DNA of 64,000 bases from positions 372,001 to 436,000 of the forward strand of contig JAPZLL010000008.1 in assembly GCA_036250225.1 (NCBI GenBank), given 5' to 3'. This document shows, piece after piece, positions 53,896-64,000 of this stretch. How positions within the stretch are numbered: the stretch's first letter is position 1; each line of letters begins with the position of its first letter. The position numbers were made by a program, and so were the translations under genes. The stretch is from Cercophora sp. LCS_1 (taxonomy: Eukaryota > Ascomycota > Sordariomycetes > Sordariales > Lasiosphaeriaceae). The notes under the pieces were generated by a model. It ran no database searches. It had not been told where the DNA came from and saw only the letters and a program-made list of their open reading frames with translations.

Positions 53896-56800
53896 TCACA
53901 GCGAGCTCCCTAGCTTCTCAACGGCCCCTGGCTGGCTGGCTTCGCTGCTGCTTCCCTCACCCTCTCCCACCTCTTTGCCCTTCCCTTTATCTGCTCCAGG
54001 AGCAGGTCCGGTACCAACCCATTCCTTCGTACTCCGACGCCTCATCAGCCGTCGCTCTGGTGTCTTCGTTGTCATCGTCACCCGCCTTCTCATGATTCCC
54101 CTATCCTGCCCCGCAATCTCAATCACGGTAGGTGACCCTAATCCTGCCGACCCTGATCCTGCCCTCGACTTGATCTTCCTTTTTGTCCCCCCACTTCCAT
54201 CATCTCCCGAGTTGTGAGCCGTGCTCGGCATCGTGCTCGAGCTTCTGAGCACGCGCATCTCGCGCACGACATCCCCCAAACTCTCCTCCAACGTCTTCAT
54301 CTTGGCAAGCATCAAGCGACTCATTCTGTTGCTATCATCCGTCTGCGCACTCTTAGAGAGCAGCGCGGTTGCCATAGCCATCTGAGTGGTGAAGCTTGAA
54401 GATGCCTCCCCAAAAGTTTCATCGGCGGCGATTGCTGCGTTGAGGTCTGAGTCGGCATCGAGATCAACCGACCGTCTCCGTGGCGGTGCTTTTCTTGCCG
54501 GAATATCTAGTGCCAGTGTAATGCGGTTTGGCGCAGTCCGAGCAACGTCTCGTGGCGGAACACTGGGGCGAGGTTTGCCGGGAGCAGCATAGAGCGCCCG
54601 GCGGGGAGAGCGACGGCCAGCACCGCCGCTGGTAGGCGTGGCAGTTGGAGTTTGTTTCGAGCTGAGGGGACGTGAGCGAGGAAGCGAGGAAGATCCTGCC
54701 GAGGCAGACGAGGAGCTCTGTGGGTGGTGATCGTCCGATGGAGCGTACAGAATGGTGTTTGTCGACAAGGTTCGGTGATGTAAAGGATTGCGTCGAGCCG
54801 TTGCCGGACGTGGCGAAGCGCTTGATTTCGTGGCGCTCATCGTAAAGTCTGGGTTGATGAAGCGGGTTGCTACCGGGGTTGTAAAGTAATCCTCAACTAC
54901 AGCTTCGGATGCGCTGTCCATATCGCCGCCCATGTTATGGGTGGCCGTGTCTTCTTCATCCTCGTCGTTTGTGACCAATTCATCATCGCCGTCACCTTCA
55001 GCATCAGTGTTGTCCTTTACCTCCCTACCGTAGTCACGGCGGATCACCCCATCGTGGTAGAAATCAGCTCCGGCCGGGTATGGGGCATCTGAAATACGAT
55101 CTGCGGGGTCGCTGGCTGCCGAACGTATATCGGAAAATTGTCTGGGGTATCTCCTTGGTACGTCGCGGGTCATGCTCATCCTCCTCTGCCAGTCGTTTGC
55201 CATGCGGCTGTCAATGGTTGAGTAGTTCTGGGGCGACCGGTAGCCTTCATCATGCTGATCCATCCAGGACCGGATGGCGTTTTGAGTCTTCCGCCTCTCG
55301 TTGCGTCGCTGTGTCCTTAGTGTCGCAATATCCGGGACTCGCCGGAAAACTTCCTCAAGCGCACGATCTTTTTGGTACCCAACAACTGACTCTTCACGAA
55401 ATCGGAGGCTAGGACTGAAGAGCGCGGTTCTGCTTCCTGGGTCTCCAAAAGACATGCTCCGATGACGACCGCGACCCGTATTTTCCACCAGGTCGGTGGG
55501 CTCGTATATGAACGGCGCAAGACAGTACTTTTCGTAGACGTAGATGCAGAACAGCAGAGGGAAATGCGTAACTCTGATCACCGAGCGGTTGAGGTGAACA
55601 AAATGCTTCAGAGGCACGCAGTATCTGAGAGGAATGAATGCCCAAGCAACAATGTTGCCTGGAGCAACGTAGGAGAACAAGGCATCGTTTTTTACCATCG
55701 AAATAGTGTTGATAGCAAATAGAAACCTGTCAGATTAGCATGGAAATCAAGTGGTGAAGGTTGGCTGACGTACTGGTGCTCTTGATTCGCATTCGAGGCG
55801 ATGGACATGAACGAGTTAGTCAGAACTGTGATGAGTATTGTCCTACAACACTAGTTAGTCGTGGATGAAGGGTATGGGGTGGCTCAAGGGCAACCTACAC
55901 AATGACAAAGTGGCAGAGTATCAGAAAGAGTCCCATCAGAACCTTGCCCATGATGTTGAATGACGGCCATCTGACATCGGTTAGTCTCAGGCCACAACCG
56001 ACCGAGCTGAGGAATGATACTTACACTTCCCAAGCTGCAGGGCTGTAGCCCATGAGAATCTGGAAGATCTTGTAGGCCACCATGGAGGGATCGTGTTTGT
56101 TCTTGGAAAAGATGAAGAACACGAAAAAGCCGCTGCAGCAGACCACAATGAGAACAAAGACAGCCGCCAAATCAATGGCCATGAGTCTGAAGGCTATTAG
56201 CAACTGAGAAAAGTACTGATAATGGTCGAGGACACTGAATATCCTCGGGAGCAGCAATATGGCGTTTGCTGCGAGGACATCGTAGGCCATCTCGTTCAAC
56301 TTGTGGGGGTCCAAAAGAAAGACACCATATATCCTCATGCAATAGTATATGATCAGAAGTAGTAGTATCCCCAGATCAAATATGTTCCAGAAGCTCATGA
56401 TGTAGAACGAGAACCCCTGCTCGTTGAAGCCGACAAGCTCATCAAGCATGAAGCCCGCACTCCAGAACCAGAAAACCAGCTCTAGGGTTGTGATCTTGTG
56501 CGACCGCCGTGTCAAAACACACAGAAACAGGCAGATCAACACAGCCAGTGAGCAGGTTGAGAATACCTGTCGATAACGAGGAACACGCAGACGGGAGAGC
56601 TTGAAGGGCGAGGCATTTCGAGGATCGTACAGGCTCACAGACCGACGACCCGGAGGCGGGAATTGGAACCGGGCGTTCTCCTCCTTTGCCTGCTGATTGC
56701 CAAGAAGCGGCGTACGGACGTCACTCTGACCACGAGATTGGCTCCTGGGTGCGCTAGACACGGATCCCTGGCGGTGTATTTGATCTGCCGCTGAGTGGAA

Positions 56801-57656
56801 GCTTATCGCACCGTTCCAAATGGCCTCCAGCTGCTGAACAACGAGAGGATGAGAAAGGAATCGTTTTGCCGAGGCTCGGATAGCCACCTCCAGGGTTGAG
56901 GTCCGCAAAGTCGCAGGCTTGGGTCTACCGCCAGGTGTCATTGGGGTTTGAGTACCCGCAATGCCCTGAAGGGGGTAGAAGTCATATGAAAGTGCGTCGA
57001 TGAGTTCGCGAGTTGTGTACTCTTTGAGCAATTTGATGGCAAGCAGCTCACACACCTTTGCTCGTGTGCTGCTCGCGCCAGCATTCCCAGGGTATAACTG
57101 TCCTTCCTTCTCAAACTGCAAACAATTGGCCATCAACGCATAAAGAGTGCCCCTCGAGAAGTGTTGGTTCCGAATTTGTTGCTGCATTGGTTTGATAAGG
57201 AACTGGGAGACTTGGGGCGAGCGCAACTGATCCCATGTCAACGTCGTTTCCGTTCTCGCTTGGACGATGATTCGGATCGCGTGTGTCAGGTTGTAAATCG
57301 GGAGAAGGTCTAGAAGTAGAGGTTAGCAAGACTGTCTCATCTCAGACGAACATTGAGACAAGGGAAGAAATACCGAGATGGCCAGCGGCGAACAGGGGCA
57401 GAACCCCGACGGATTGGGCCAACCCGTCCTCGTCCTGCTCTGCCTGTCCATCACCGTAGTATGGAGCCTGTCTCCTCCCGTCGTTTGACACCTCCTCGTC
57501 ATCATCGTCGGCCTCTGTGAAGTCGGCTGTGGCATGCCGGTGCTGGGCGTAGTCTGGGATGGGCTGCCGGGCGGGTTGTTTCGGCACCTGTTCAATGTCT
57601 TGGTGGTTGTGGTCTCCTGCGCTGCCCTTGAAGGGGTGCAGTAGCCTGGAAAGCAT
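53896..57656 (-). CDS. yvc1: vacuolar TRP-type calcium channel, Yvc1-like
   Basis: Five exons on the minus strand: 57374-57656, 56025-57309, 55899-55970, 55774-55842 and 53896-55726, with introns of 64, 54, 56 and 47 bp and all phases consistent, giving 1179 aa. An acidic N-terminus (DDDDEE) precedes a conserved cytosolic region (DLLPIYNLTHAIR, FSRGTLYALMANCLQFE, KLLKEYTTRELIDALSYDFYPLQG). Membrane spans follow (FSTCSLAVLICLFLCVLT, FNIFDLGILLLLIIYYCM-type, LAAVFVLIVVCCSGFFVFF). The pore region includes KIFQILMGYSPAAWEV, continuing WPSFNIMG after the intron. Next is the last span (VIVTILITVLTNSFMSIA, then NANQEHQ), and a long Ser/Arg-rich tail of about 550 residues. Yvc1 releases Ca2+ from the vacuole on hyperosmotic shock. 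The tail makes it much longer than the yeast protein. Confidence 0.9.
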
Positions 57657-60313
57657 CCTCCTGGCGGGCGGTTACCTGCCCCAATCGCTTCGCTCGAGGC
57701 GTCAGAACGCCATGAAAGGCAACGGGATCGAAGCTGAGGGCGGATGGTTTCCTCTGAGAAGATCAATGGAGTCGACCCGCCCAGGAGAGGGGGCTTGCAC
57801 GCCGAGGCCGTGACAGGGGTGGCCCGCGATGCAAGAAATAGCCGGGTTGCACCGCCTTTGAAGTCGTCCGACGGATGGCGGCTCTGAGGGTGGAAAGACC
57901 CTTGAGAAATATGGAGCAGGCAAACTCCGGCACGGCACTTGACAATTTGGAGGGACGGGATGGAAGTTGCAAGAACGAAGGTTGCGCGTGAGGCGCGACT
58001 GCGCCCTGATTGTAGCTAGCCTTCTGGGCGTGGTAGTCGCGACCAGGGGCGACGATAAGGAGATGGCCCGTCCAAGTTTAGCACGTCTCTGGTGGTTGGG
58101 TCACCCCCCTGCCCCCAACACTGACACACCGAAAACTGACGGCGTCCCAATCGCTTTTTCCCTTCTAGATGAACCAGGAGCTGACCTGAGTTGCAACACT
58201 AGAACCCCGGAAGGAGAAAACGAGAGAGTATGCATTCCTGCAGCTCCCCGGGTTGCCTTTTTGTGCGTCGTACCGCTAGAGCCGACTTGGCTTTCGGGTC
58301 GCTTGCGAGCTGGCGAATGGGCAATCCCAACAGGAGCGGCGGTGACCCATTGCTGGCGTCTGAATCTTGCCAAGAACATCACGAGCAACTGATCGCGGAG
58401 CGGTCTGGGATCGCTTCAACGCCGGGCAAGCCTCATCCCTGTCCAAGCCCACCCATGCCCCTCCTTTTCGCGCCTCCATCTCCCTCCTCCCACTCACGAC
58501 TTGGCCGCCGTGGGATGAATGTCACCATTCCTACCCTCTATGGAGCTGCACACCTAGACACCAAACTCCCGACTCATGGCCGTATGACCGATGTTCCGGT
58601 GGACGGTGAGGAGCGAGTTCCGCTTGCTGCAAGATGGACCCCTCCAAACCAATCCGGCGCAGCGACTGCAACGACACCACCACAGCATCAGAACATGGCT
58701 GCTTCTGACTCTCCGCCTGTCATACTACGCAGTATGGCTTGTGTGGACGATCCATGCACCCTGCATGAAGGTCGCAAACACAGCACAAACCAATCCCGTT
58801 GGTCAACGAAAGACAAGTAGCGCGTCTCAACCAAAACCAACAGGCTCCTTGGCCGGGGAAACAGCCGCTACAGCTGGGCAGACACAGCAATCGAGAGGCA
58901 CACCATCGTGCCGCGCAGGGCTGCAAATTTGTTGACTTGCATATGCCGCATTCTGTGGGTGAAGGCGTCAGGTGTCAGATGCCCCTTTCTTTGGCAGTCC
59001 GGGTGGATGGAAGGAAACTGGGTCGCGCAACAAAGTCGAGATGTTTTCCAGAGGGCTAAGCGTACGCCCTGTTTTCTTTAGTCTTGCTTCACTGACAAAT
59101 TGCCTACAACTCGTGCAAGTGAAGCCCGAGAAGCTGAGGCGGCATGGCGGCTGACCCTCCGATTCCGGACAGCGCCCGCTCCGACCCGCCCGGATGCCGG
59201 TGACCCACAATTTCGGGAGTTGCAAACCCGGCACCGGAGCCAAACAAAGAATGTGGCCGTCCATGTAATCAGAAGTGCCGGGAAAAAATAGCACCGTTGA
59301 AATATCCGTTTTGGCCGCATTAGGCTCTGGTGATTAAGTGGAGGATAATTGGGCTTTCCTTTCAACCTAGTAACATTGTGGGTAACAGATTCGACGAGGG
59401 CCCCGCAACCGCATTGCAGCTTTCCCATGCTCTCCTGTTGCCCGATTAAGCCGGTCCTCTTTGAATCCAATTGTCCGGATCAAACCGAGCTTTTGCTTCA
59501 ATATGCATCCTCAGACTCTATATCACCCAACGGAGTACTGGTAATCGTAGCGAAGCCTCGCAAGGTCTACGTAGGCAACGCATTTCACGAGCCCGAGCAT
59601 CCATCGTCAGCCAGTCTGCTTGGTGCCCTTACTTTCCAACACGAGTCTGTTCTGAAGCTCTCGCAACAATGAATCTGCCATCTTTTTACCGAAATTCAAT
59701 CGTATTGTCGGTGTGTCCAGTAACGGCATGCAGTTCTTTTGGCGATGTCGGAACCCAGAAAACAATGGAATCGAGATCTGGGGCTGAAAACCGATTTCGA
59801 GGTCGAGGCGGTGGGATTTCATCCAACCGTGAAAAAACCGAGCAGGGGCTGACTTGTAGCCGTTACCCCCACCCGTCGAAGTGGCGCCTTTGATTGGCCA
59901 ATTTGCAAAAATCTAGACGAACTCGGTAGGCGCTAGGCCGGAGGGCCTGAGCTTCTTGCATGGGGGGACCCCGCAGCGACTGGCACAGCCCTGGAAAAAG
60001 ATTTTGGCCTGGTCAGTGGCGGGATGGCGGGGCAGTTCGACTCAAAATTCTTCCTTCTCTCTGCGATAATTCCATCCGCCCCTTTCCTCTCGTCCTGTCT
60101 TTTCCAGACACGCTCCAGACTCTATGCCATGAGGGTTAGCAGCTGAATACACCTCTGGCATCACCCAAGACGCTGTCGCAATCTGCCTTGAGGCAGCTCT
60201 TGAGCCCTTGAGTTTCGACAAGCCCCTCCAAGATTGCCCCGCGTTCCTTCATCCTATCGTTACGTCTACCCTTCTTCAATCTCGTCGCGCTTTTGCGCCA
60301 TTGCGCCACAACA
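57657..60313. other. 2.7-kb intergenic upstream of yvc1 and URA2
   Basis: Divergent genes flank this stretch. The longest plus frame (58230-58820) is low-complexity and unsupported. An ATTGGCCAAT-like site (TGATTGGCCAATTT) lies near 59892-59905, and a pyrimidine-rich leader precedes the URA2 start (60,040-60,120). Confidence 0.45.
59893..59902. promoter_or_regulatory. ATTGGCCAAT palindrome, overlapping CCAAT boxes
   Basis: The palindrome reads ATTGGCCAAT and contains CCAAT on both strands. It is about 410 bp upstream of the URA2 start codon, a position where HAP-complex sites commonly act. Function is inferred. Confidence 0.4.
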
Positions 60314-63300
60314 ATGGCAGCCATTGTTTACCGTCCTGCTACGGCATCACTCACCGAGAGCGACGGATTGATCGCTCTCGAGCTTGAGGATGGCTCCGTC
60401 TACCAGGGCTATAGCTTCGGCGCGCCCAAGAGCATCGCCGGTGAGCTTGTCTTTCAGACGGGCATGGTTGGCTATCCGGAGTCCGTCACCGATCCTTCAT
60501 ATCGAGGTCAAATTCTCGTCATCACATTCCCGCTTGTCGGCAACTATGGCGTCCCTTCAAGGCAAACGCTTGACGAGCTGGTTGCCGACCTTCCTGCGCA
60601 CTTCGAATCGTCGCAAATCCACGTCGCCGGTCTCGTTGTCGCTTCCTACGCCGGAGACGACTTTTCCCATTTCCTCGCAGAGTCCTCTTTAGGCAAGTGG
60701 CTCAAAGATGAGGGTGTCCCTGCCATGTACGGCGTCGACACCAGAGCCCTGACGAAGAGGATCCGCGAAAAGGGAAGCATGCTTGGTCGCATGCTCCAAG
60801 AAAAAAAGAATTTGACCAACGGAACCGTGAACGGCACTGGCCGCCACTCCCTCCCGGGCAAGACTGAGAATTGGCAAGCCTATTTCGAGTCAATTGACTG
60901 GGTCAACCCCAACGAAAAGAACCTCGTAGCAGAGGGTGAGTTTCGAAGAGACCTTAAGTCGAATTCATGCTCATCACCTCTTAGTTTCCATAAAAGCACC
61001 CAAACTCTTCCGCCCGCCCGAAGGCCCCGAAGGCACCGTCCTGAAGCATCCCTCGGGGCGTCCAGTCCGTATTCTCTGCCTCGATGTTGGTATGAAGTAC
61101 AACCAGCTTCGTTGCTTCCTCAAGCGCGGTGTTGAAGTCCTTGTCTGCCCTTGGGACTACGATTTCCCAACTCTTGCTGGGGAAGATTACGATGGCTTGT
61201 TCATTTCAAACGGACCGGGCGACCCGGCCGTCATGGACAAGACGGTCAAGCACATCCGCACTGCTCTCGCAAAGAACCGCACACCCGTGTTTGGTATCTG
61301 CCTGGGGCACCAGCTGCTCGCCCGTGCCGCCGGAGCCACCACAAAGAAGATGAAGTTCGGAAACCGTGGTCACAATATCCCTTGCACAAGCCGAGTGACT
61401 GGAAAATGCCACATCACCTCGCAGAACCACGGTTTCGAGGTCGGTGCCGCTTCCCTCCCCGACGGGTGGAAGGAACTCTTCGTCAACGCCAATGACGAGA
61501 GCAACGAGGGTATCATGCATACCGATCGACCCTATTTCAGTGTCCAATTCCACCCGGAAAGCACCCCTGGGCCTCGCGACACTGAGTTCCTTTTCGATGT
61601 TTTCATCAGCACCATCACACAGTGCGTCGCAGATAGCAGCCTCCTTGCAAAGGCTGTACACTTCCCTGGCGGAACTCTGGAGGAGAACAACCGTCTCCAC
61701 CCTCGCGTGCACGTCAAGAAGGTGTTGGTCCTCGGCAGTGGCGGTCTTAGCATTGGCCAGGCCGGAGAGTTTGACTACTCCGGAAGTCAGGCTATCAAGG
61801 CGTTGAAAGAGGAAGGTATCTACACCGTTCTTATCAACCCGAACATTGCCACGATTCAGACATCTACTGGCCTGGCGGACAAGGTTTACTTCCTCCCTGT
61901 GAACCCTGACTTTGTCCGAAAGGTCATTGAGTGGGAGCGTCCTGATGCCATCTACTGCACATTCGGCGGTCAGACTGCTCTGTCGGTGGGCATTGCTCTG
62001 TACGAGAGTGGCGACTTTGAGAAATATGGAGTCAAGGTGCTGGGAACGCCAATCGACACCATTATTACCACCGAAGACAGAGAGCTCTTCGCCAGGAGCA
62101 TGGAGTCGATTGGTGAGAAGTGTGCCAAGTCAGCCTCGGCCAACAACGTTGAAGAAGCAATTCGCGTTGTCAAGGATATCGGCTTCCCAGTCATTGTTCG
62201 TGCTGCCTATGCCCTTGGAGGTTTGGGCAGTGGTTTTGCAGACAACGAAGAGCAGTTGATCGCGCTCTGCAATGTTGCCTTTGCCGCCAGTCCCCAAGTT
62301 CTCATTGAGCGCAGTATGAAGGGCTGGAAGGAAATCGAATACGAAGTTGTCAGAGACGCCCAGGACAACTGTATTACGGTCTGCAACATGGAAAACTTCG
62401 ACCCTCTCGGTATTCACACCGGTGACTCCATTGTTGTCGCCCCTTCGCAGACTCTTTCGGATGAGGACTACAACATGCTCCGTACCACGGCTGTCAACGT
62501 CATCCGCCACTTGGGGGTGGTTGGTGAATGCAACATTCAATATGCCCTGAACCCCTTCTCAAAGGAGTATTGCATCATTGAGGTCAACGCCAGACTTTCG
62601 AGATCCTCAGCCCTGGCTTCAAAGGCAACTGGATACCCGCTGGCCTTCATTGCCGCCAAGTTGGGTCTTGGTATCCCCCTCAAGGAGGTGTCAAACTCGG
62701 TCACAAAGGTCACATGTGCCTGCTTCGAGCCTTCGCTCGATTACGTTGTGGTGAAGATGCCACGATGGGATCTGAAGAAGTTCACTCGCGTCTCCACACA
62801 GCTCGGCTCAGCAATGAAGAGCGTTGGTGAGGTTATGAGCATCGGCAGGACGTTCGAAGAGGCTATCCAAAAGGCCATTCGGGCCATTGACTTCCAAAAT
62901 CTCGGGTTCAACGAGACGAAGGCACTGATGTCGATCGACGACGAGCTTCAGACTCCTTCAGACCAACGCCTCTTCGCGATTGCCAACGCTATGCACGCTG
63001 GCTATTCAGTCGACAGGATTTGGGAACTGACCAAGATCGATAAGTGGTTCTTGACCAGACTCAAGGGGCTCAGCAACTTCAGCAAGGAGCTTTCCACCTA
63101 CACAGCAGCCGATATGGCGCAGCGTCCGGATCTCATTCTCAGAGCCAAGCAGCTGGGCTTCTCTGACCGCCAGCTCGCCAAATTCCTGGATTCCAACGAG
63201 CTTGCCGTCCGCCGCACTCGTATCGAGGCCGGCATTCTTCCATTTGTGAAGCAGATCGACACTGTTGCTGCGGAATTCCCGGCATACACCAACTACCTCT

Positions 63301-64000
63301 ACCTGACGTACAATGCCAGCGAGCATGATGTCTCCTTCGATGATCATGGTGTGATGGTCCTTGGTTCTGGTGTCTACCGCATCGGTTCATCTGTCGAGTT
63401 CGACTGGTGCTCTGTTCGCGCCATCAGGACGCTTCGCGATCTCGGCTTCAGGACAATCATGGTCAATTACAACCCCGAGACGGTATCGACAGATTATGAC
63501 GAGGCTGATAAACTCTATTTCGAGAACATTAACCTCGAAACTGTGCTCGATATCTACCAGATGGAAGGTTCGGGTGGTGTCCTGGGAGCCATGGGAGGCC
63601 AAACCCCCAACAACATTGCGTTGCCCCTGCTGCGCGCCGGAGTCAAGATTCTCGGCACATCCCCCGAAATGATCGACTCCGCAGAGAACCGTTACAAGTT
63701 CTCTCGCATGCTTGACCGGATTGATGTCGACCAGCCGACCTGGAAGGAGCTCACTAGCTTTGATGAAGCCAAGGCTTTCTGTGAGCGCGTCTCCTATCCT
63801 GTCTTGGTTCGTCCCTCATACGTCCTTTCCGGTGCTGCGATGAACACGGTCTACTCGGAGGCCGACTTGGAATCTTACCTTCAGCAAGCTGCTGATGTGT
63901 CCCCTGAGCACCCTGTTGTCATAACCAAGTACATCGAGAACGCCAAGGAGATTGAGATGGATGCCGTGGCCAAGGATGGCAAGCTCATCGGCCACTTTAT
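60314..64000 (+). CDS. URA2: pyrimidine-specific carbamoyl-phosphate synthase / aspartate transcarbamylase polyprotein, 5' part
   Basis: Exons are 60314-60935 and 60985 to beyond the window end, with a 49-bp intron (GTGAGT ... CTTAG). The start MAAIVYRPATASL is in an ACAATGG context. The glutaminase small-subunit domain (DGSVYQGYSFGAPKSIAGE, GMVGYPESVTDPSY, RGVEVLVCPWDYDF) has the catalytic Cys in FGICLGHQLLARAAGA (about 312) and VQFHPEST (about 394). It is fused directly to the CPSase large subunit: KKVLVLGSGGLSIGQAGEFDYSG, TFGGQTALSVG, RAAYALGGLGSGF, NPFSKEYCIIEVNARLSRSSALASKATGYPLA. The second ATP-grasp half follows (VLGSGVYRIGSSVEFDW, GGQTPNNIALPLL, RPSYVLSGAAMN). In fungi only the pyrimidine enzyme has this fusion; the arginine enzyme has separate subunits. 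The inactive DHOase-like linker and ATCase domain should lie beyond 64,000. Confidence 0.93.

Noticed and set aside
58230..58820. 196-codon plus-strand frame between yvc1 and URA2
   Set aside because: It is Pro/Ser/Thr low-complexity, has no splice context or homology I recognise, and lies in a long promoter region.

Overview
The window looks like nuclear DNA of a filamentous ascomycete (Pezizomycotina, most likely a Sordariomycete). Genes are intron-poor. Where introns occur they are mostly 47-73 bp, with GT(A/G)(A/N)GT donors, CTAAC/CTGAC-type branch sites and AG acceptors. The recognisable proteins are fungal types: a Zn(II)2Cys6 regulator, an AspB/CDC3-class septin, a Yvc1-type channel, and a fused glutaminase-carbamoyl-phosphate synthase.

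The window has two halves of different character. Positions 1 to about 16,100 are a degenerate accessory region. It holds the frameshifted 3' end of an AZF1-like zinc-finger gene; an intact Thr-rich secreted protein; a fungal multi-pass membrane-protein gene broken by nested solo LTRs and a MITE-like element (3.6-5.5 kb) and by three in-frame stops; a large hydrolase-like/ankyrin/CorA-like fusion gene with a premature stop and two frame breaks; a decayed alpha/beta-hydrolase gene; and a DUF3723-type gene with two frameshifts, whose 5' end overlaps what looks like a 5S rRNA gene fragment.

Positions 16,290 to 64,000 are a conserved housekeeping block with clean reading frames. In order: Ku70 (-), ferrochelatase (+), an MFS transporter (+), a mitochondrial-type cPLA2 (-), an AspB/CDC3 septin (+), mitoribosomal uS4m (-), La protein (+), a Zn2Cys6 regulator (+), a HIT hydrolase (-), mitoribosomal mL44 (-) divergent from a 92-aa mitochondrial-looking protein (+), a RING-like protein (+), Tap42 (+), an 881-aa-class protein of unknown function (-), an 86-aa single-span protein (+), a Yvc1-like channel (-), and the first about 1,200 residues of the pyrimidine CPSase-ATCase polyprotein (+), cut by the window edge.

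The housekeeping genes are not an operon or biosynthetic cluster and are presumably expressed independently; several share divergent promoters (Ku70/ferrochelatase, mL44/92-aa gene). The points I would look at first are the three-level nested insertion in a coding gene, the hydrolase-ankyrin-CorA fusion relic, and the septin 5' end, where a coding-looking exon inside the first intron can splice in frame to give an N-terminally extended septin.
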